Origin: Fervidobacterium pennivorans DSM 9078 | GTDB taxonomy: Bacteria; Thermotogota; Thermotogae; Thermotogales; Fervidobacteriaceae | Length of the DNA stretch: 64,000 nt | Direction of reading: 5' to 3' | Assembly: GCF_000235405.2 (NCBI RefSeq) | Contig: NC_017095.1 | Coordinates: 831,501-895,500, forward strand | Shown here: positions 48,686-57,512 of the stretch, one piece after another | Layout of the letters: the number at the start of each line of letters is the position of its first letter | How positions within the stretch are numbered: position 1 is the first letter of the stretch | Position numbers and translations under genes: made by a program | Notes under the pieces: model-generated | Told to the model about the DNA's origin: nothing | Seen by the model: the letters and a program-made list of their open reading frames with translations, nothing else | Databases searched by the model: none

Positions 48686-50380
48686 ATGCCGTTCGATGGT
48701 TTTGTAATGAAAATCGTTGTTGAAGAGATTAAAGAATCTGTTCTTGGACAAAACGTTAGAAACATATACCTTTACGATAAGGTGATATACTTTTCATTCG
48801 ACAAAGGTGATTTGAAAATATCCTTGAACCCGAATTATTCGCATATCTCATTTACAGACCATTTAGTGAAGGAACCCGACAAACACACGTTTGTTGAATT
48901 ACTGCGCAGTAGAATCCGTGGCGGTAAAGTTACAGAACTTACAACGAATGGATATGAAAGAACGATGGTTATGAAATTACGCAAATTTGATGAGATTGGT
49001 GAAAGACACGAATATGAAATCTACTTCGATATCATGGGAAAGCATTCAAACGCTGTTTTGGTCGAAAATGGATTGATAGTCGATGCCTACAAAAGAATAG
49101 AGACGCGCGTGAGAAAGATATTCCCTGGAGAACCGTTCATTTTGTTTCCGTCCGAGAAACTCCGGATAGATGAGGTAACGTTGGAAAGACTATCAGATGC
49201 ACTTTATAGATTCCAAAACAAGCAGCGGATGATTTCAGAATTTATTTATTCCACCATCCAGGGATTTTCAAAACAAACCGCTGAAGAGCTTCTTTTCCGC
49301 TCGGAAGTAGAAGATAAACCACTGTCACTTGTGGATAGAAGCGATTTAGAGAATCTGGTTGAAGGTCTTTCAAGCATATCAGAAGAAATCAGTCAGAAAG
49401 TTATATACATATATTACGAAAACGAACAACCCGCTGATATCTCAGCATTTAGGCTTCACAAATACAATGACCTAAAAAGATGCGAGAATGTCGTCAGCTG
49501 TATTAATGAGTACTTTGATTTTGTCGAGAAGAAGGATAAATTAATTCAGAAACGCACCCAATTGCTAACCATTGTTAACAATCGTATTTCTTCTTTGGAA
49601 GATGTTCTAACACAGATTGAAAAAGAAAGAGAAGAGTGCTTGGAATCTGATAAATATAGGAAATACGGGGAACTGATAAAAGCTTACAGTTACCAAATAC
49701 CACACGGAGTAGATAGTGTTGAACTTTTTGATTGGGAAACGAATCAGAATGTAATGGTACCATTGGAACCACACCTATCCCCTATAGAGAACAGTGTTAA
49801 ATATTTCAAGATCTACAATAAATTAAAGAAAAAATTAGAGGGATTAAGCGAACGCGAAATTGTGCTTAAAAGAGAATTAGAATACTTGAAACAGTTACAA
49901 GATACAGTAGAAAACGCAGAAACGTTGGAAGAACTAGAAGAGATTGAAGAAGAAATGATCGAAAACGACTTGATAAAGAAAACTCACAAGAGGAAGATTG
50001 GTAAATCGAAAAGTGAAAAGTCAAGGTCTGAACCAAGAAAGTACATGTATAAAGGTTTTACAATTCTTGTGGGGCGAAATAACAAGCAAAACGACGAACT
50101 AGTTAGAAAATCTAGTGAACACGATATATGGCTCCATGTACAGGGTATGCCTGGTGCGCATGTCGTAATAAAAACGAATGGTAAACCTGTTGATGAAGAT
50201 GTTCTTTTGTATGCTGCAAAATTAGCTGCACAATTCAGTAAAGGAAAGTATTCCACAAAAGTACCGGTGGATTATACATACATAAAGTACGTAAAAAAAC
50301 CCAAAGGTTTCAAACCAGGGCTTGTGCTTTACTCAAATTTTAAGACACTTTTTGTAACTCCCGATGAAAAGTATCAATGA
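48686..50380 (+). CDS. rqcH: NFACT-family ribosome quality-control protein RqcH (FbpA-like)
   Basis: This 564-residue protein has the NFACT-N domain at 1-200 ([32 protein letters not shown]), a coiled-coil middle near 270-430, and the NFACT-R domain at the end ([17 protein letters not shown]). Bacterial RqcH binds stalled 50S subunits and adds alanine tails to nascent chains for degradation. Older annotation calls it fibronectin-binding protein. ATG 48686 follows AAAGGAG. uvrB starts 74 bp after its stop. Confidence 0.9.
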   Translation: MPFDGFVMKIVVEEIKESVLGQNVRNIYLYDKVIYFSFDKGDLKISLNPNYSHISFTDHLVKEPDKHTFVELLRSRIRGGKVTELTTNGYERTMVMKLRKFDEIGERHEYEIYFDIMGKHSNAVLVENGLIVDAYKRIETRVRKIFPGEPFILFPSEKLRIDEVTLERLSDALYRFQNKQRMISEFIYSTIQGFSKQTAEELLFRSEVEDKPLSLVDRSDLENLVEGLSSISEEISQKVIYIYYENEQPADISAFRLHKYNDLKRCENVVSCINEYFDFVEKKDKLIQKRTQLLTIVNNRISSLEDVLTQIEKEREECLESDKYRKYGELIKAYSYQIPHGVDSVELFDWETNQNVMVPLEPHLSPIENSVKYFKIYNKLKKKLEGLSEREIVLKRELEYLKQLQDTVENAETLEELEEIEEEMIENDLIKKTHKRKIGKSKSEKSRSEPRKYMYKGFTILVGRNNKQNDELVRKSSEHDIWLHVQGMPGAHVVIKTNGKPVDEDVLLYAAKLAAQFSKGKYSTKVPVDYTYIKYVKKPKGFKPGLVLYSNFKTLFVTPDEKYQ

Positions 50381-50454
50381 AACGAATTATCAAAATAATT
50401 ACGCTCAAACAGGGTGGATTACACCAAAGTTCGGTAAAATACGAAGGTGATATT

Positions 50455-52452
50455 ATGCTTTACGAGCTTGTCAGTGATTACGAGCCTGCAGGTGACCAAC
50501 CTCAAGCTATTGAAAAGTTAGTGGAAGGCTTAAAGAAAGGTTACCGATTTCAAACGCTCATAGGTGTTACAGGCAGCGGAAAAACATTCACAATGGCAAA
50601 TGTTATAAAGGAAATAGAAAGACCCGTCTTAGTAATTTCTCCGAATAAAACACTTGCCGCACAGTTGTACACTGAGTTTAAATCTTTCTTTCCAAGGAAT
50701 AAAGTGGAATTCTTTATAAGCTACTACGACTACTATCAGCCGGAAGCTTATGTACCTACTAAGGATCTATACATAGAAAAGAGTGCAGACATCAATGAAG
50801 TAATAGCAAGAATGCGGATGAGTGCTATAAAATCGATAATGACCAGAAGAGATGTCATAGTTGTAGCAAGTGTTTCGGCAATATACGCTTGCGGTGACCC
50901 TCGTGATTTCGATACTCTCAACATAAAACTCGCCGTTGGAGAGCGTGTTAAACTCAACGATTTGCTCAAACACTTAGTACAAATAGGATATGAAAGAAAA
51001 GAAGACGTAGGATTAACTGGAAGCTTTCGCTTACGTGGTGACACTCTCGAAATCTTCCCAACTTACCAGGATGAAGGTATCCATATAGAGTTTTTTGGTG
51101 ATGAAGTTGACAGAATCTACACATTCGATAGATTAAACAGGGATATTATCGAGCGCTTAGACAGGATAACAATATATCCGGCTAAAGAATACGTTACAAC
51201 CGAAGAAAAGATTACAATGGCTGTAAAAAGCATACGTCAAGAGCTTGAAGAAAGGCTCGCAGAACTTAGAAGGCAAGGCAAGGAGCTTGAAGCTCAAAGG
51301 CTGTATCAAAGAACGATGAACGACATCGAACTGTTGAGTACACTGGGTTACTGCACGGGCATTGAGAACTACTCACGGCACTTCGATGGGAGAAAACCAG
51401 GAGAACCACCTTATTCACTGCTTGATTACTACGACGAAGATTATATCGTATTCATAGACGAATCACACATCACAATCCCACAACTCAGGGCAATGTATCA
51501 CGGAGAAATGTCCAGAAAGAAAAGCCTTGTTGAATATGGATTTAGACTGCCTTGCGCTTACGATAACAGACCACTTAAGTTTGAAGAATTCCTATCGAAA
51601 GTAAATCAAGTGATATTTGTCTCCGCTACCCCTGGTCCTTTTGAATTGGAAGTTTCTGAACAAGTTGTTGAGCAAATAATAAGACCAACAGGGCTAGTGG
51701 ACCCCCTTGTAGAAGTTAGACCCACGAGATATCAAATTGACGACTTAGTAAAAGAAATCGTTGAAGTAAAAAAGCGAGGCGAACGCGCTCTTGTCACAGT
51801 TCTAACAAAGAAAACTGCAGAGATGTTAGCAGAATATCTGGTTGAATTCAACATTAGGGCTTTGTATCTACACTCCGAACTCGATGCTATCAAACGATTT
51901 GAAGTGTTAAAAAAGCTGCGCTCTGGCGAGGTTGATGTTGTCGTTGGTGTGAACTTGTTAAGGGAAGGGTTGGACCTACCGGAAGTTTCGCTTGTCGCTA
52001 TACTCGACGCCGATACAGAAGGCTTCTTACGTAGCGAGACCACACTGATTCAGATTATAGGGCGAACGGCAAGAAATGAAAATGGAAAAGTGATAATGTA
52101 TGCAGATAAAATCACTCCGGCAATGCAAAGAGCGATTGAGGAGACAAACAGGAGAAGGAAAATCCAAATAGAGTACAATGAGAAGCATGGAATCAAGCCT
52201 CAAACAATCGTTAAACCTATGATGGAGGATATCTTTGCACCGTTCAAAGAGGAAGAAGAAGAGCTATACAAAGTCTATGAGGATAGCATCTTTGCCCTGA
52301 AAGAATCTCTTCCCTTGGAAGATTACGCAGCACTTCTTGAAGAGGAGATGTACAAAGCAGCTTCTGAACTTAGATACGAAGACGCAGCAAAAATTAGAGA
52401 TGAGTTGTTTAGGGTTAAGGAAGAACTGAAAAACAATAAATTGAATAAATGA
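50455..52452 (+). CDS. uvrB: Excinuclease ABC subunit UvrB
   Basis: This 665-residue helicase-like subunit of nucleotide excision repair verifies damage after UvrA and recruits UvrC. It has Walker A GVTGSGKT at 37-44, the beta-hairpin [12 protein letters not shown] near 94, DESH-type [16 protein letters not shown] near 330, the helicase motifs [14 protein letters not shown] and QIIGRTARN, and a C-terminal UvrBC domain ([16 protein letters not shown]). The start is ATG 50455 with GAAGGTGA before it; an in-frame start at 50377 lacks a ribosome-binding site. Confidence 0.96.
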   Translation: MLYELVSDYEPAGDQPQAIEKLVEGLKKGYRFQTLIGVTGSGKTFTMANVIKEIERPVLVISPNKTLAAQLYTEFKSFFPRNKVEFFISYYDYYQPEAYVPTKDLYIEKSADINEVIARMRMSAIKSIMTRRDVIVVASVSAIYACGDPRDFDTLNIKLAVGERVKLNDLLKHLVQIGYERKEDVGLTGSFRLRGDTLEIFPTYQDEGIHIEFFGDEVDRIYTFDRLNRDIIERLDRITIYPAKEYVTTEEKITMAVKSIRQELEERLAELRRQGKELEAQRLYQRTMNDIELLSTLGYCTGIENYSRHFDGRKPGEPPYSLLDYYDEDYIVFIDESHITIPQLRAMYHGEMSRKKSLVEYGFRLPCAYDNRPLKFEEFLSKVNQVIFVSATPGPFELEVSEQVVEQIIRPTGLVDPLVEVRPTRYQIDDLVKEIVEVKKRGERALVTVLTKKTAEMLAEYLVEFNIRALYLHSELDAIKRFEVLKKLRSGEVDVVVGVNLLREGLDLPEVSLVAILDADTEGFLRSETTLIQIIGRTARNENGKVIMYADKITPAMQRAIEETNRRRKIQIEYNEKHGIKPQTIVKPMMEDIFAPFKEEEEELYKVYEDSIFALKESLPLEDYAALLEEEMYKAASELRYEDAAKIRDELFRVKEELKNNKLNK

Positions 52453-52484
52453 AAAAAGAAGGGGCAACAGCCCCTTTCTTTTTT
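52452..52484. terminator. Bidirectional intrinsic terminator between uvrB and lpdA
   Basis: AAGAAGGGGC and GCCCCTTTCTT arms around an AACA loop, with an A-run on the left and a T-run on the right. It serves the convergent uvrB and lpdA genes. Confidence 0.88.
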
Positions 52485-52505
52485 CACAATTCTTCAAGTA
52501 ACGTA

Positions 52506-53873
52506 TCACAGATGTATTGGCAAACCTGTTATCCCTTCCAGAGCACCAAGAACGCTTTCGCTTAGGGTCGGATGTGGATGTATGGATTCCTCAAGTTCGT
52601 GTGCCTTTAATTTATTCCTAACAGCAATAACGCCTTCCATGATAAGTTCGGTTGCAACCGGGGAAACAATTGACATACCTAAGACTGTTTCTGTTTCTTT
52701 ATCGGCAATTATCTTTACGAATCCAATGTTTTCAAGCATAGTTCTTGCCCTTCCATTTGCCGATAGCGGGAATTTTGAAATCTTAACTTTATCCTTATCA
52801 ACATCTTTCTCTCTAAGTCCTGTTGAAGCAATCTCTGGATTTGTAAATATAATCGATGGAACTGCTGAATAGTCCATTTCAGCTTCTATGCCTGCAATAT
52901 TTTTCGCTGCAACGACGCCTTCGTACATAGCAACGTGAGCGAGCATGATTTGACCTCTCACATCGCCAATAGCATAAACACCTTCAATATTGGTCCTCAT
53001 TCTCTTATCAGTCTTAATTCCTCGCTCAATTTCTACGCCAAGATTTTTTACATCGTCAGGAATATTTGGTCTTCTTCCAATTGCAACAAGAACTCTATCG
53101 ACTACAACGGTCTCAGTTTTTCCTTCTGAATCAATTACTACTACTTCGTATCCATCTGCCACCTTCTTAACATCTTCAACCTTCGTTTTTTCCTTTATTT
53201 CAACACCTCTTCTTGCAAATGATTTCTTAATCTCCACAACGACGTCATCATCTTCATATGGAAGGATATGGTCAGCGAGTTCGACGATCTTCACTTTTAC
53301 ACCAAGGGAACTAAAGAAAGTTGCAAACTCAACTCCGATTACTCCTCCACCAACAATCAACAAAGATGAAGGAAGTTCTTTCATAAGGAAAACATCGTTA
53401 CTTGTCCATATACCTTCCACTTGACTGAAAGGCGGGAATATTGTCGGCACAGACCCATGTGCTAAGACTAGGTTTGAACCTTCGAGCTCTTCGCCCGTCT
53501 CCTTTATTCTTACTTTGTTTTTATTAACAACCTCCGCAGTTCCCTTAATAACTGTTACGTTGTTCTTTTTCATCAAATACTCGATACCTTTTCTTGACAT
53601 CATTATGCTTTTGCTTGCGTGAGCCATGATTTTTGAAAGGTCGAAACCTTCAATCGAAAGCTTGATACCAAGCTTATCAGCCTTTTCCTTTGCCTCGTCG
53701 AGCAAGTGTGTTGCGGTTAGAAGTGCCTTTGTTGGGATACAACCCCAGTTTGTACACGTCCCACCAAGGTTTTCTTTTTCAACAAGAGCTACCTTTTTTC
53801 CATAATGTGCAAGCTTAATTGCACAAACATATCCACCTGGACCGCCACCGATAATAATTGCATCAAAGTTCAT
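52506..53873 (-). CDS. lpdA: Dihydrolipoamide dehydrogenase-like flavoprotein
   Basis: This 455-residue FAD/NAD disulfide reductase has GGGPGG near residue 9, the redox pair Cys40/Cys45 in GGTCTNWGCIPTK, the NAD motif GGGVIGVEFA and the C-terminal HPHPTLSE with the base His near 434. It should oxidise protein-bound dihydrolipoate. No lipoyl enzyme gene lies nearby. Instead it faces a TusA-fused regulator and a sulfur-transfer cluster, so a link to sulfur metabolism is possible. ATG 53873 follows GAAAGGAGTGAG. Confidence 0.88.
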   Translation of the reverse strand: MNFDAIIIGGGPGGYVCAIKLAHYGKKVALVEKENLGGTCTNWGCIPTKALLTATHLLDEAKEKADKLGIKLSIEGFDLSKIMAHASKSIMMSRKGIEYLMKKNNVTVIKGTAEVVNKNKVRIKETGEELEGSNLVLAHGSVPTIFPPFSQVEGIWTSNDVFLMKELPSSLLIVGGGVIGVEFATFFSSLGVKVKIVELADHILPYEDDDVVVEIKKSFARRGVEIKEKTKVEDVKKVADGYEVVVIDSEGKTETVVVDRVLVAIGRRPNIPDDVKNLGVEIERGIKTDKRMRTNIEGVYAIGDVRGQIMLAHVAMYEGVVAAKNIAGIEAEMDYSAVPSIIFTNPEIASTGLREKDVDKDKVKISKFPLSANGRARTMLENIGFVKIIADKETETVLGMSIVSPVATELIMEGVIAVRNKLKAHELEESIHPHPTLSESVLGALEGITGLPIHL

Positions 53874-53902
53874 ACTCTCACTCCTTTCCGTATTTCAAAA
53901 CG

Positions 53903-53961
53903 TTGATTATAACTCATACAAATGATACAATAATTGTAAACCAAAACAATAACAAACTCAA
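53903..53961. promoter_or_regulatory. Two opposed, overlapping promoters sharing a palindromic -10
   Basis: Plus strand: TTGATT (53903-53908), 17 bp, TACAAT (53926-53931), towards the HTH-TusA gene. Minus strand: TTGAGT (53961-53956), 17 bp, TACAAT (53938-53933), towards lpdA. The two -10 boxes are halves of one palindrome TACAATAATTGTA (53926-53938). Polymerase could occupy only one at a time, and a repressor on the palindrome would block both. Confidence 0.68.
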
Positions 53962-53980
53962 TAGTAAAGAGGCGAGAAAG

Positions 53981-54586
53981 TTGATGAAGAAGAAAAAGAA
54001 TCTGACAATTGAAAAACTCTTTTCTCTTCTTTCAAATCAAAAACGTTTGGAAATTTTAATGGCCGTTTTTGACAACTACCACAATGCCTCTGAAGTGGCA
54101 GAAATTGTTGGTATCGACATTTCAACAGCTTATAGGTATCTGAAATCAATGAAAGAAGCCGGTATTCTTAGTTCCAGGTATGAGAACGGCACGGAATATT
54201 TTGACTTCTCCTCCACGGATATTTACAAACTTTTGGAATTAGCATTAGAATTTGTAGACAGGGTAAATGGAAAAAATTCTTTAAATAGTCAAAAGTTAAA
54301 CGACCTGATCAACTTTGAGCCACTTTCCGAACAAGAATTTACTCCGGATGTTGTTCTTGACATGCGTGGTGAAATCTGTCCCGTTCCAGACTTAGCAACT
54401 CAGAAAAAGTTACAAGACATGAAAGATGGACAAGTACTTTTAGTTATCGTTGACTACCCACTCTCGGGTGAAAGGATCCCCTATAGAGCTAAACAACTAG
54501 GGCATGAAGTAATCACTAAGAAAAAAGACAGCTTAGGCAACATCTATATATACATTAGGTGTAAAAATGAAAATATGTACAAGTAA
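53981..54586 (+). CDS. ArsR-like HTH regulator fused to a TusA-type sulfur carrier domain
   Basis: This 201-residue protein has an N-terminal winged helix (about residues 9-75: SNQKRLEILMAVFDNYHNASEVAEIVGIDISTAYRY is split by ASEVAEIVGIDIS as the recognition region). A linker and a C-terminal TusA/SirA domain (about 125-201) follow, with DMRGEICPVPDLAT holding the persulfide-carrying Cys133. A DNA-binding protein with a sulfur-carrier domain suggests sensing of sulfane sulfur. TTG 53981 is chosen for its distance to GAGGCGAG; ATG 53984 is an alternative. It diverges from lpdA and converges with dsrH. Confidence 0.8.
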   Translation: MMKKKKNLTIEKLFSLLSNQKRLEILMAVFDNYHNASEVAEIVGIDISTAYRYLKSMKEAGILSSRYENGTEYFDFSSTDIYKLLELALEFVDRVNGKNSLNSQKLNDLINFEPLSEQEFTPDVVLDMRGEICPVPDLATQKKLQDMKDGQVLLVIVDYPLSGERIPYRAKQLGHEVITKKKDSLGNIYIYIRCKNENMYK

Positions 54587-54622
54587 AAACGACAAGCGGA
54601 TTCACCCGCTTGTCGTTTTTTA
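54585..54622. terminator. Bidirectional intrinsic terminator
   Basis: AAAAACGACAAGCGG pairs perfectly with CCGCTTGTCGTTTTT (15 bp) around a six-base loop. It lies between the convergent HTH-TusA and dsrH genes. Confidence 0.93.
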
Positions 54623-54631
54623 TTGAGCTTT

Positions 54632-54907
54632 TCACCCTATGAACTTCTCTTCTTGTTCAACTAATTCAACCAATCCATCGTAATCTATGAACTTTACGTT
54701 AGCAACGTCATTTTCACAAAATCCACGGGCTTCGAGATCGTTTTTCAAAACATAGACTTCCGCTTTTGTTAATTTACGAACATCAGTAAGAGCAGCAAAG
54801 AAAACACCGTTTTGAATCAAGACAACCTTATCATTTTCGTTTGCCACTGCTAACTTAACTTGCTCTGCCGGGTTATCAACCCCATATTTCACCAAGATCA
54901 AAGCCAT
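54632..54907 (-). CDS. DsrH/TusB-like sulfur relay protein
   Basis: This 91-residue protein starts MALILVKYGVDNPAEQVKLA and has KVVLIQNGVFFAAL near residue 27, which fits the DsrH/TusB pattern of the DsrEFH family. The only cysteine (near residue 64) is not at the usual conserved position, so its part in sulfur transfer is unclear. ATG 54907 follows GAGGTGAG. It is the last gene of the tusA-yeeE-dsrEFH run. Confidence 0.72.
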   Translation of the reverse strand: MALILVKYGVDNPAEQVKLAVANENDKVVLIQNGVFFAALTDVRKLTKAEVYVLKNDLEARGFCENDVANVKFIDYDGLVELVEQEEKFIG

Positions 54908-54917
54908 TTAACTCACC

Positions 54918-55274
54918 TCACATAAAAATCACGTAGTCATACTCATGGAAAAGATTCGACAATTCACTTTTTTCAACAAATTGCGGATTATACTCCGGAT
55001 CTATCTCTGTTACTTTGAATCTCTCGGCGTCTTCTTTAACAACGTAAACAGGAGTTCCATATCTTGCTAAATACTTCTTTACCATGCTTATTGGTAACAA
55101 TCCCAAGCATTCAGGTTTACATGTTGGCCTAACAGCTACAACTGCTTCGTTCATCAACAACACCGCTGGTTCAAGGTCTTCACCGTACATACCAAATGCC
55201 GTTCTAAACGCTTCATTTACCCATATTGCTCCTACTGGAGATTGGTAGACTACAAACAATAGTTTCTTAGCCAC
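54918..55274 (-). CDS. DsrF/TusC-like protein of the DsrE superfamily
   Basis: This 118-residue protein has the DsrE-type fold start KKLLFVVYQSPVGAIWVNEAF and an AVLLMNEAVVAVRP strand. Cysteines lie in PTCKPECLG near residue 52-56. It fits the DsrF/TusC position in a DsrEFH-like complex. GTG 55274 is chosen, five bases after GGGGTGA; a GTG at 55283 overlaps that site. It lies between the dsrE- and dsrH-like genes. Confidence 0.72.
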   Translation of the reverse strand: MAKKLLFVVYQSPVGAIWVNEAFRTAFGMYGEDLEPAVLLMNEAVVAVRPTCKPECLGLLPISMVKKYLARYGTPVYVVKEDAERFKVTEIDPEYNPQFVEKSELSNLFHEYDYVIFM

Positions 55275-55313
55275 TAAAATCACCCCACATTCAGTACATT
55301 GAAATTTCGTACA

Positions 55314-55667
55314 TCAAGCCATCAAACTTATAAACCTGTCGTATTCTGCAAAAAGTTTTGCTAGCTCGGGTAATCCGCTTGGCCGTGAGCCCTCAATAAT
55401 CATATCTGTAGTTATTCCTCGATAGTCCATACAGATACCGCAAATCTCTATGTGGACACCTTTTTCGGCTAACTCTTTCATCTCTTGTGGGATGTTCCTA
55501 TCGGTTCTTATTGGTTTCACGTTCTTATTAATCGCCAAGACAGAATCTGCGAACAAAAATATTGTTACTTCATGACCCTTTTTTAGTGCAGCTTCTGCTA
55601 TATGTATAGCTGTGTCTAAATCTTCATGCGTATATGGAGTCACCATAACTTGAATTGCGATTTTCAT
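55314..55667 (-). CDS. DsrE/TusD-like sulfur transfer protein
   Basis: This 117-residue protein has the DsrE fold: MKIAIQVMVTPYTHEDLDTA, GHEVTIFLFADSV, and HIEICGICMDYRGI near residue 75 with two cysteines at the position where TusD/DsrE carry the active cysteine. It should pass sulfane sulfur between partners such as TusA. ATG 55667 follows GAGGTG. It lies 39 bp from dsrF and 38 bp from yeeE. Confidence 0.8.
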   Translation of the reverse strand: MKIAIQVMVTPYTHEDLDTAIHIAEAALKKGHEVTIFLFADSVLAINKNVKPIRTDRNIPQEMKELAEKGVHIEICGICMDYRGITTDMIIEGSRPSGLPELAKLFAEYDRFISLMA

Positions 55668-55705
55668 TCTTTTCACCTCGCAGCATTATGTTAATTACTT
55701 TCTCA

Positions 55706-56698
55706 TTATTTTCTTCCGAACAAGAACCATGCCATTGTCCAGTTTCCAAGCATAAAGAATATGGTTGAAACTATCGAACCTATAGACATTTGTGCAACAC
55801 CTGTTAAAGCATGACCTATGTTACATCCTGATGCCATTACCGCTCCCACTCCCATTAAAAATCCACCAACTATAACCTGGACATATGTAATTGGATTTTT
55901 GGGCATTCTGAGTTTGAATTCTTTAGCCGCAACTGCTGAGATAGCAGCACCTATGATTATACCGATAATTTCAAATCCTTCCCAATTGAGCGGTTTAGCT
56001 GATGTGAAAGCAGAGAATAAGTTGATCCAACCCCCGGTAATACCAAGTCCATACATTCTACCAGATTTTTGGCTTGTCCACCATGCAAAAACAGCAAGTA
56101 TTGCCAAAAGAACAGCAGAGACTTTCCAAGAAAGCTTTGTGCTTCTCTCAGTTGTCTTTGTTGCAAATGTATATATCCAAAGGACAACCGCAAAGATGAT
56201 TGCCATTACGAGAGGATTGAGCTTAAAAACATCAGAGAGAGTAGGCCCACTGTTAGCGTTGTAAATGTTTGATGCATGTTGAACATTTACATTAAATTTG
56301 CCAATCCATGTCGATATAAAGGAAAGTGCACCATTTTTAGTTGCGGTAGCTGTAAGTCCGTACATGATTGCGGCCATCCATGCAGTGGTCATACCTTCTC
56401 CTGATCTGTAAGTGACACCAGAAGCACAACCTCCCGCTAAGACCATACCAAGGCCAAATATAAATGCACCGAGAGTGTTACCAACGATGTTGAATGGTTT
56501 AGGATTTAACGTAATAACACCGACCTGAGCAAACACTACAAACAATATTGCCTGGAGACCGAGGGTAAACGTATAAAGTTTGAAAAGATAATTGTCTTTG
56601 AAAAAGACCAGGTCTCTGAATGCAGAATTAAAACATATCCTGCCTCTTTGCAAAATAAAACCAAATATTATTCCTATGAGTAAACCTGTCCACGACAT
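55706..56698 (-). CDS. YeeE/YedE-family sulfur compound transporter (TsuA-like)
   Basis: This 330-residue membrane protein has about nine membrane segments and the three conserved cysteine regions of YeeE/TsuA: GRICFNSAFRDL near residue 19, VLAGGCASGVTYRSGEG near 90 and VMASGCNIGHALTGVAQ near 297. TsuA takes up thiosulfate through these cysteines. The tusA gene directly upstream corresponds to TsuB, which accepts the sulfur. ATG 56698 follows AAAGGGGGAG. Confidence 0.9.
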   Translation of the reverse strand: MSWTGLLIGIIFGFILQRGRICFNSAFRDLVFFKDNYLFKLYTFTLGLQAILFVVFAQVGVITLNPKPFNIVGNTLGAFIFGLGMVLAGGCASGVTYRSGEGMTTAWMAAIMYGLTATATKNGALSFISTWIGKFNVNVQHASNIYNANSGPTLSDVFKLNPLVMAIIFAVVLWIYTFATKTTERSTKLSWKVSAVLLAILAVFAWWTSQKSGRMYGLGITGGWINLFSAFTSAKPLNWEGFEIIGIIIGAAISAVAAKEFKLRMPKNPITYVQVIVGGFLMGVGAVMASGCNIGHALTGVAQMSIGSIVSTIFFMLGNWTMAWFLFGRK

Positions 56699-56745
56699 AT
56701 ATACTCCCCCTTTAAAGATTCAGTTGTTATAAACTTCTTCCAAAC

Positions 56746-56988
56746 TTATCCATTGACTTTGATGTAAATCTTCCACTCACTTGGTCCAACTTCTTCAATT
56801 TCGAGAACTTCGTGTCCCATACTTTTTACCGTCTCTGGGATTCGTTCCTTTGACATTGGATAATCAATCCAAACTTCAAGAATTTCACCAGGTTTCATGC
56901 TTTTCAAAGCCCTTTTTGTTTCAACATCTGGTACTGGACAAACCTCTCCTCTAACATCCAGACTCTTTGAAACGTTGTACTTACCCAT
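56746..56988 (-). CDS. tusA: TusA-family sulfur carrier protein
   Basis: This 80-residue protein has the TusA signature SLDVRGEVCPVPDVETKRAL with Cys17 as persulfide carrier. ATG 56988 lies seven bases after GGGAGGT; a longer in-frame form (to 57111) would include the promoter region. It is the first gene of the run tusA-yeeE-dsrE-dsrF-dsrH. The TusA domain of the HTH fusion nearby is about as long but more divergent. Confidence 0.9.
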   Translation of the reverse strand: MGKYNVSKSLDVRGEVCPVPDVETKRALKSMKPGEILEVWIDYPMSKERIPETVKSMGHEVLEIEEVGPSEWKIYIKVNG

Positions 56989-57512
56989 AATCCATACCTC
57001 CCTTTTTATTTGTACTGGCACTTGCCAGTTTTGTGAAAGATTTCTTTTGAATATCACCAAAAACTTATCGTTAGTCATTAATACAAGTTTTAATAAAGTG
57101 ATATTTTTCACTTATATAATACCAGATTCTAGTTACGAATTTCACGATTAACATGTTACAGTTTGGTAAATTTTGCAAATACGAGTCTTCAAGGTCATAT
57201 TTAAGGCGCTAAAACAAATTTTCAAGTGTCGGATGAGTTCTCTCGTAATGATAAGTTTTAAGATATTAACACCAACAATGCCATTTTTTGATAGAACAAT
57301 ACCCCAGTAAGGTCTTTTCATTTAGTGGATGGATAAGTAACTCGAATTTCAGCAAAGTATTTTTAACAAAGTAGTGTTATAATAACATAGATTGATTCTT
57401 TGGTTTGCATCTTTCCGAGAGTATCATTCTTTCTTGTTAACCATCTCCAGACTTTACGCATGTTTCTAATATTTTTAGTTAACATTATCCACCAAAAAGC
57501 GGGGGGGCAGGG
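56989..57512. other. Intergenic region with an inverted repeat, a -10 box and a lone IS end
   Basis: No gene is visible in these 524 bases. They hold the inverted repeat AAGTGA-N6-TCACTT (57096-57113) before tusA and an extended -10 TGTTATAAT (57375-57383) facing the MFS gene. A single IS terminal sequence lies at 57462-57489. The rest shows no structure I can assign. Confidence 0.6.
57462..57489. repeat. Solo terminal sequence of the IS6-like element
   Basis: TTTTTAGTTAACATTATC at the right side of this stretch, and GTTTCTAATA before it, match the left end of the IS at 22320 and the end at 5702 (27 of 28 positions with one inserted base). The match stops at GTTTC, and no partner end or target duplication is found within 400 bp. 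It lies between the probable promoter and the MFS start codon. Confidence 0.75.

Noticed and set aside
57121-57461. A second end and target duplication for the lone IS end at 57462-57489
   Set aside because: GATAAGTTTTAAGATATT near 57250 and TTGTTAACCATC near 57435 resemble IS ends only loosely, and no 8-bp repeat matches the flank at 57490.
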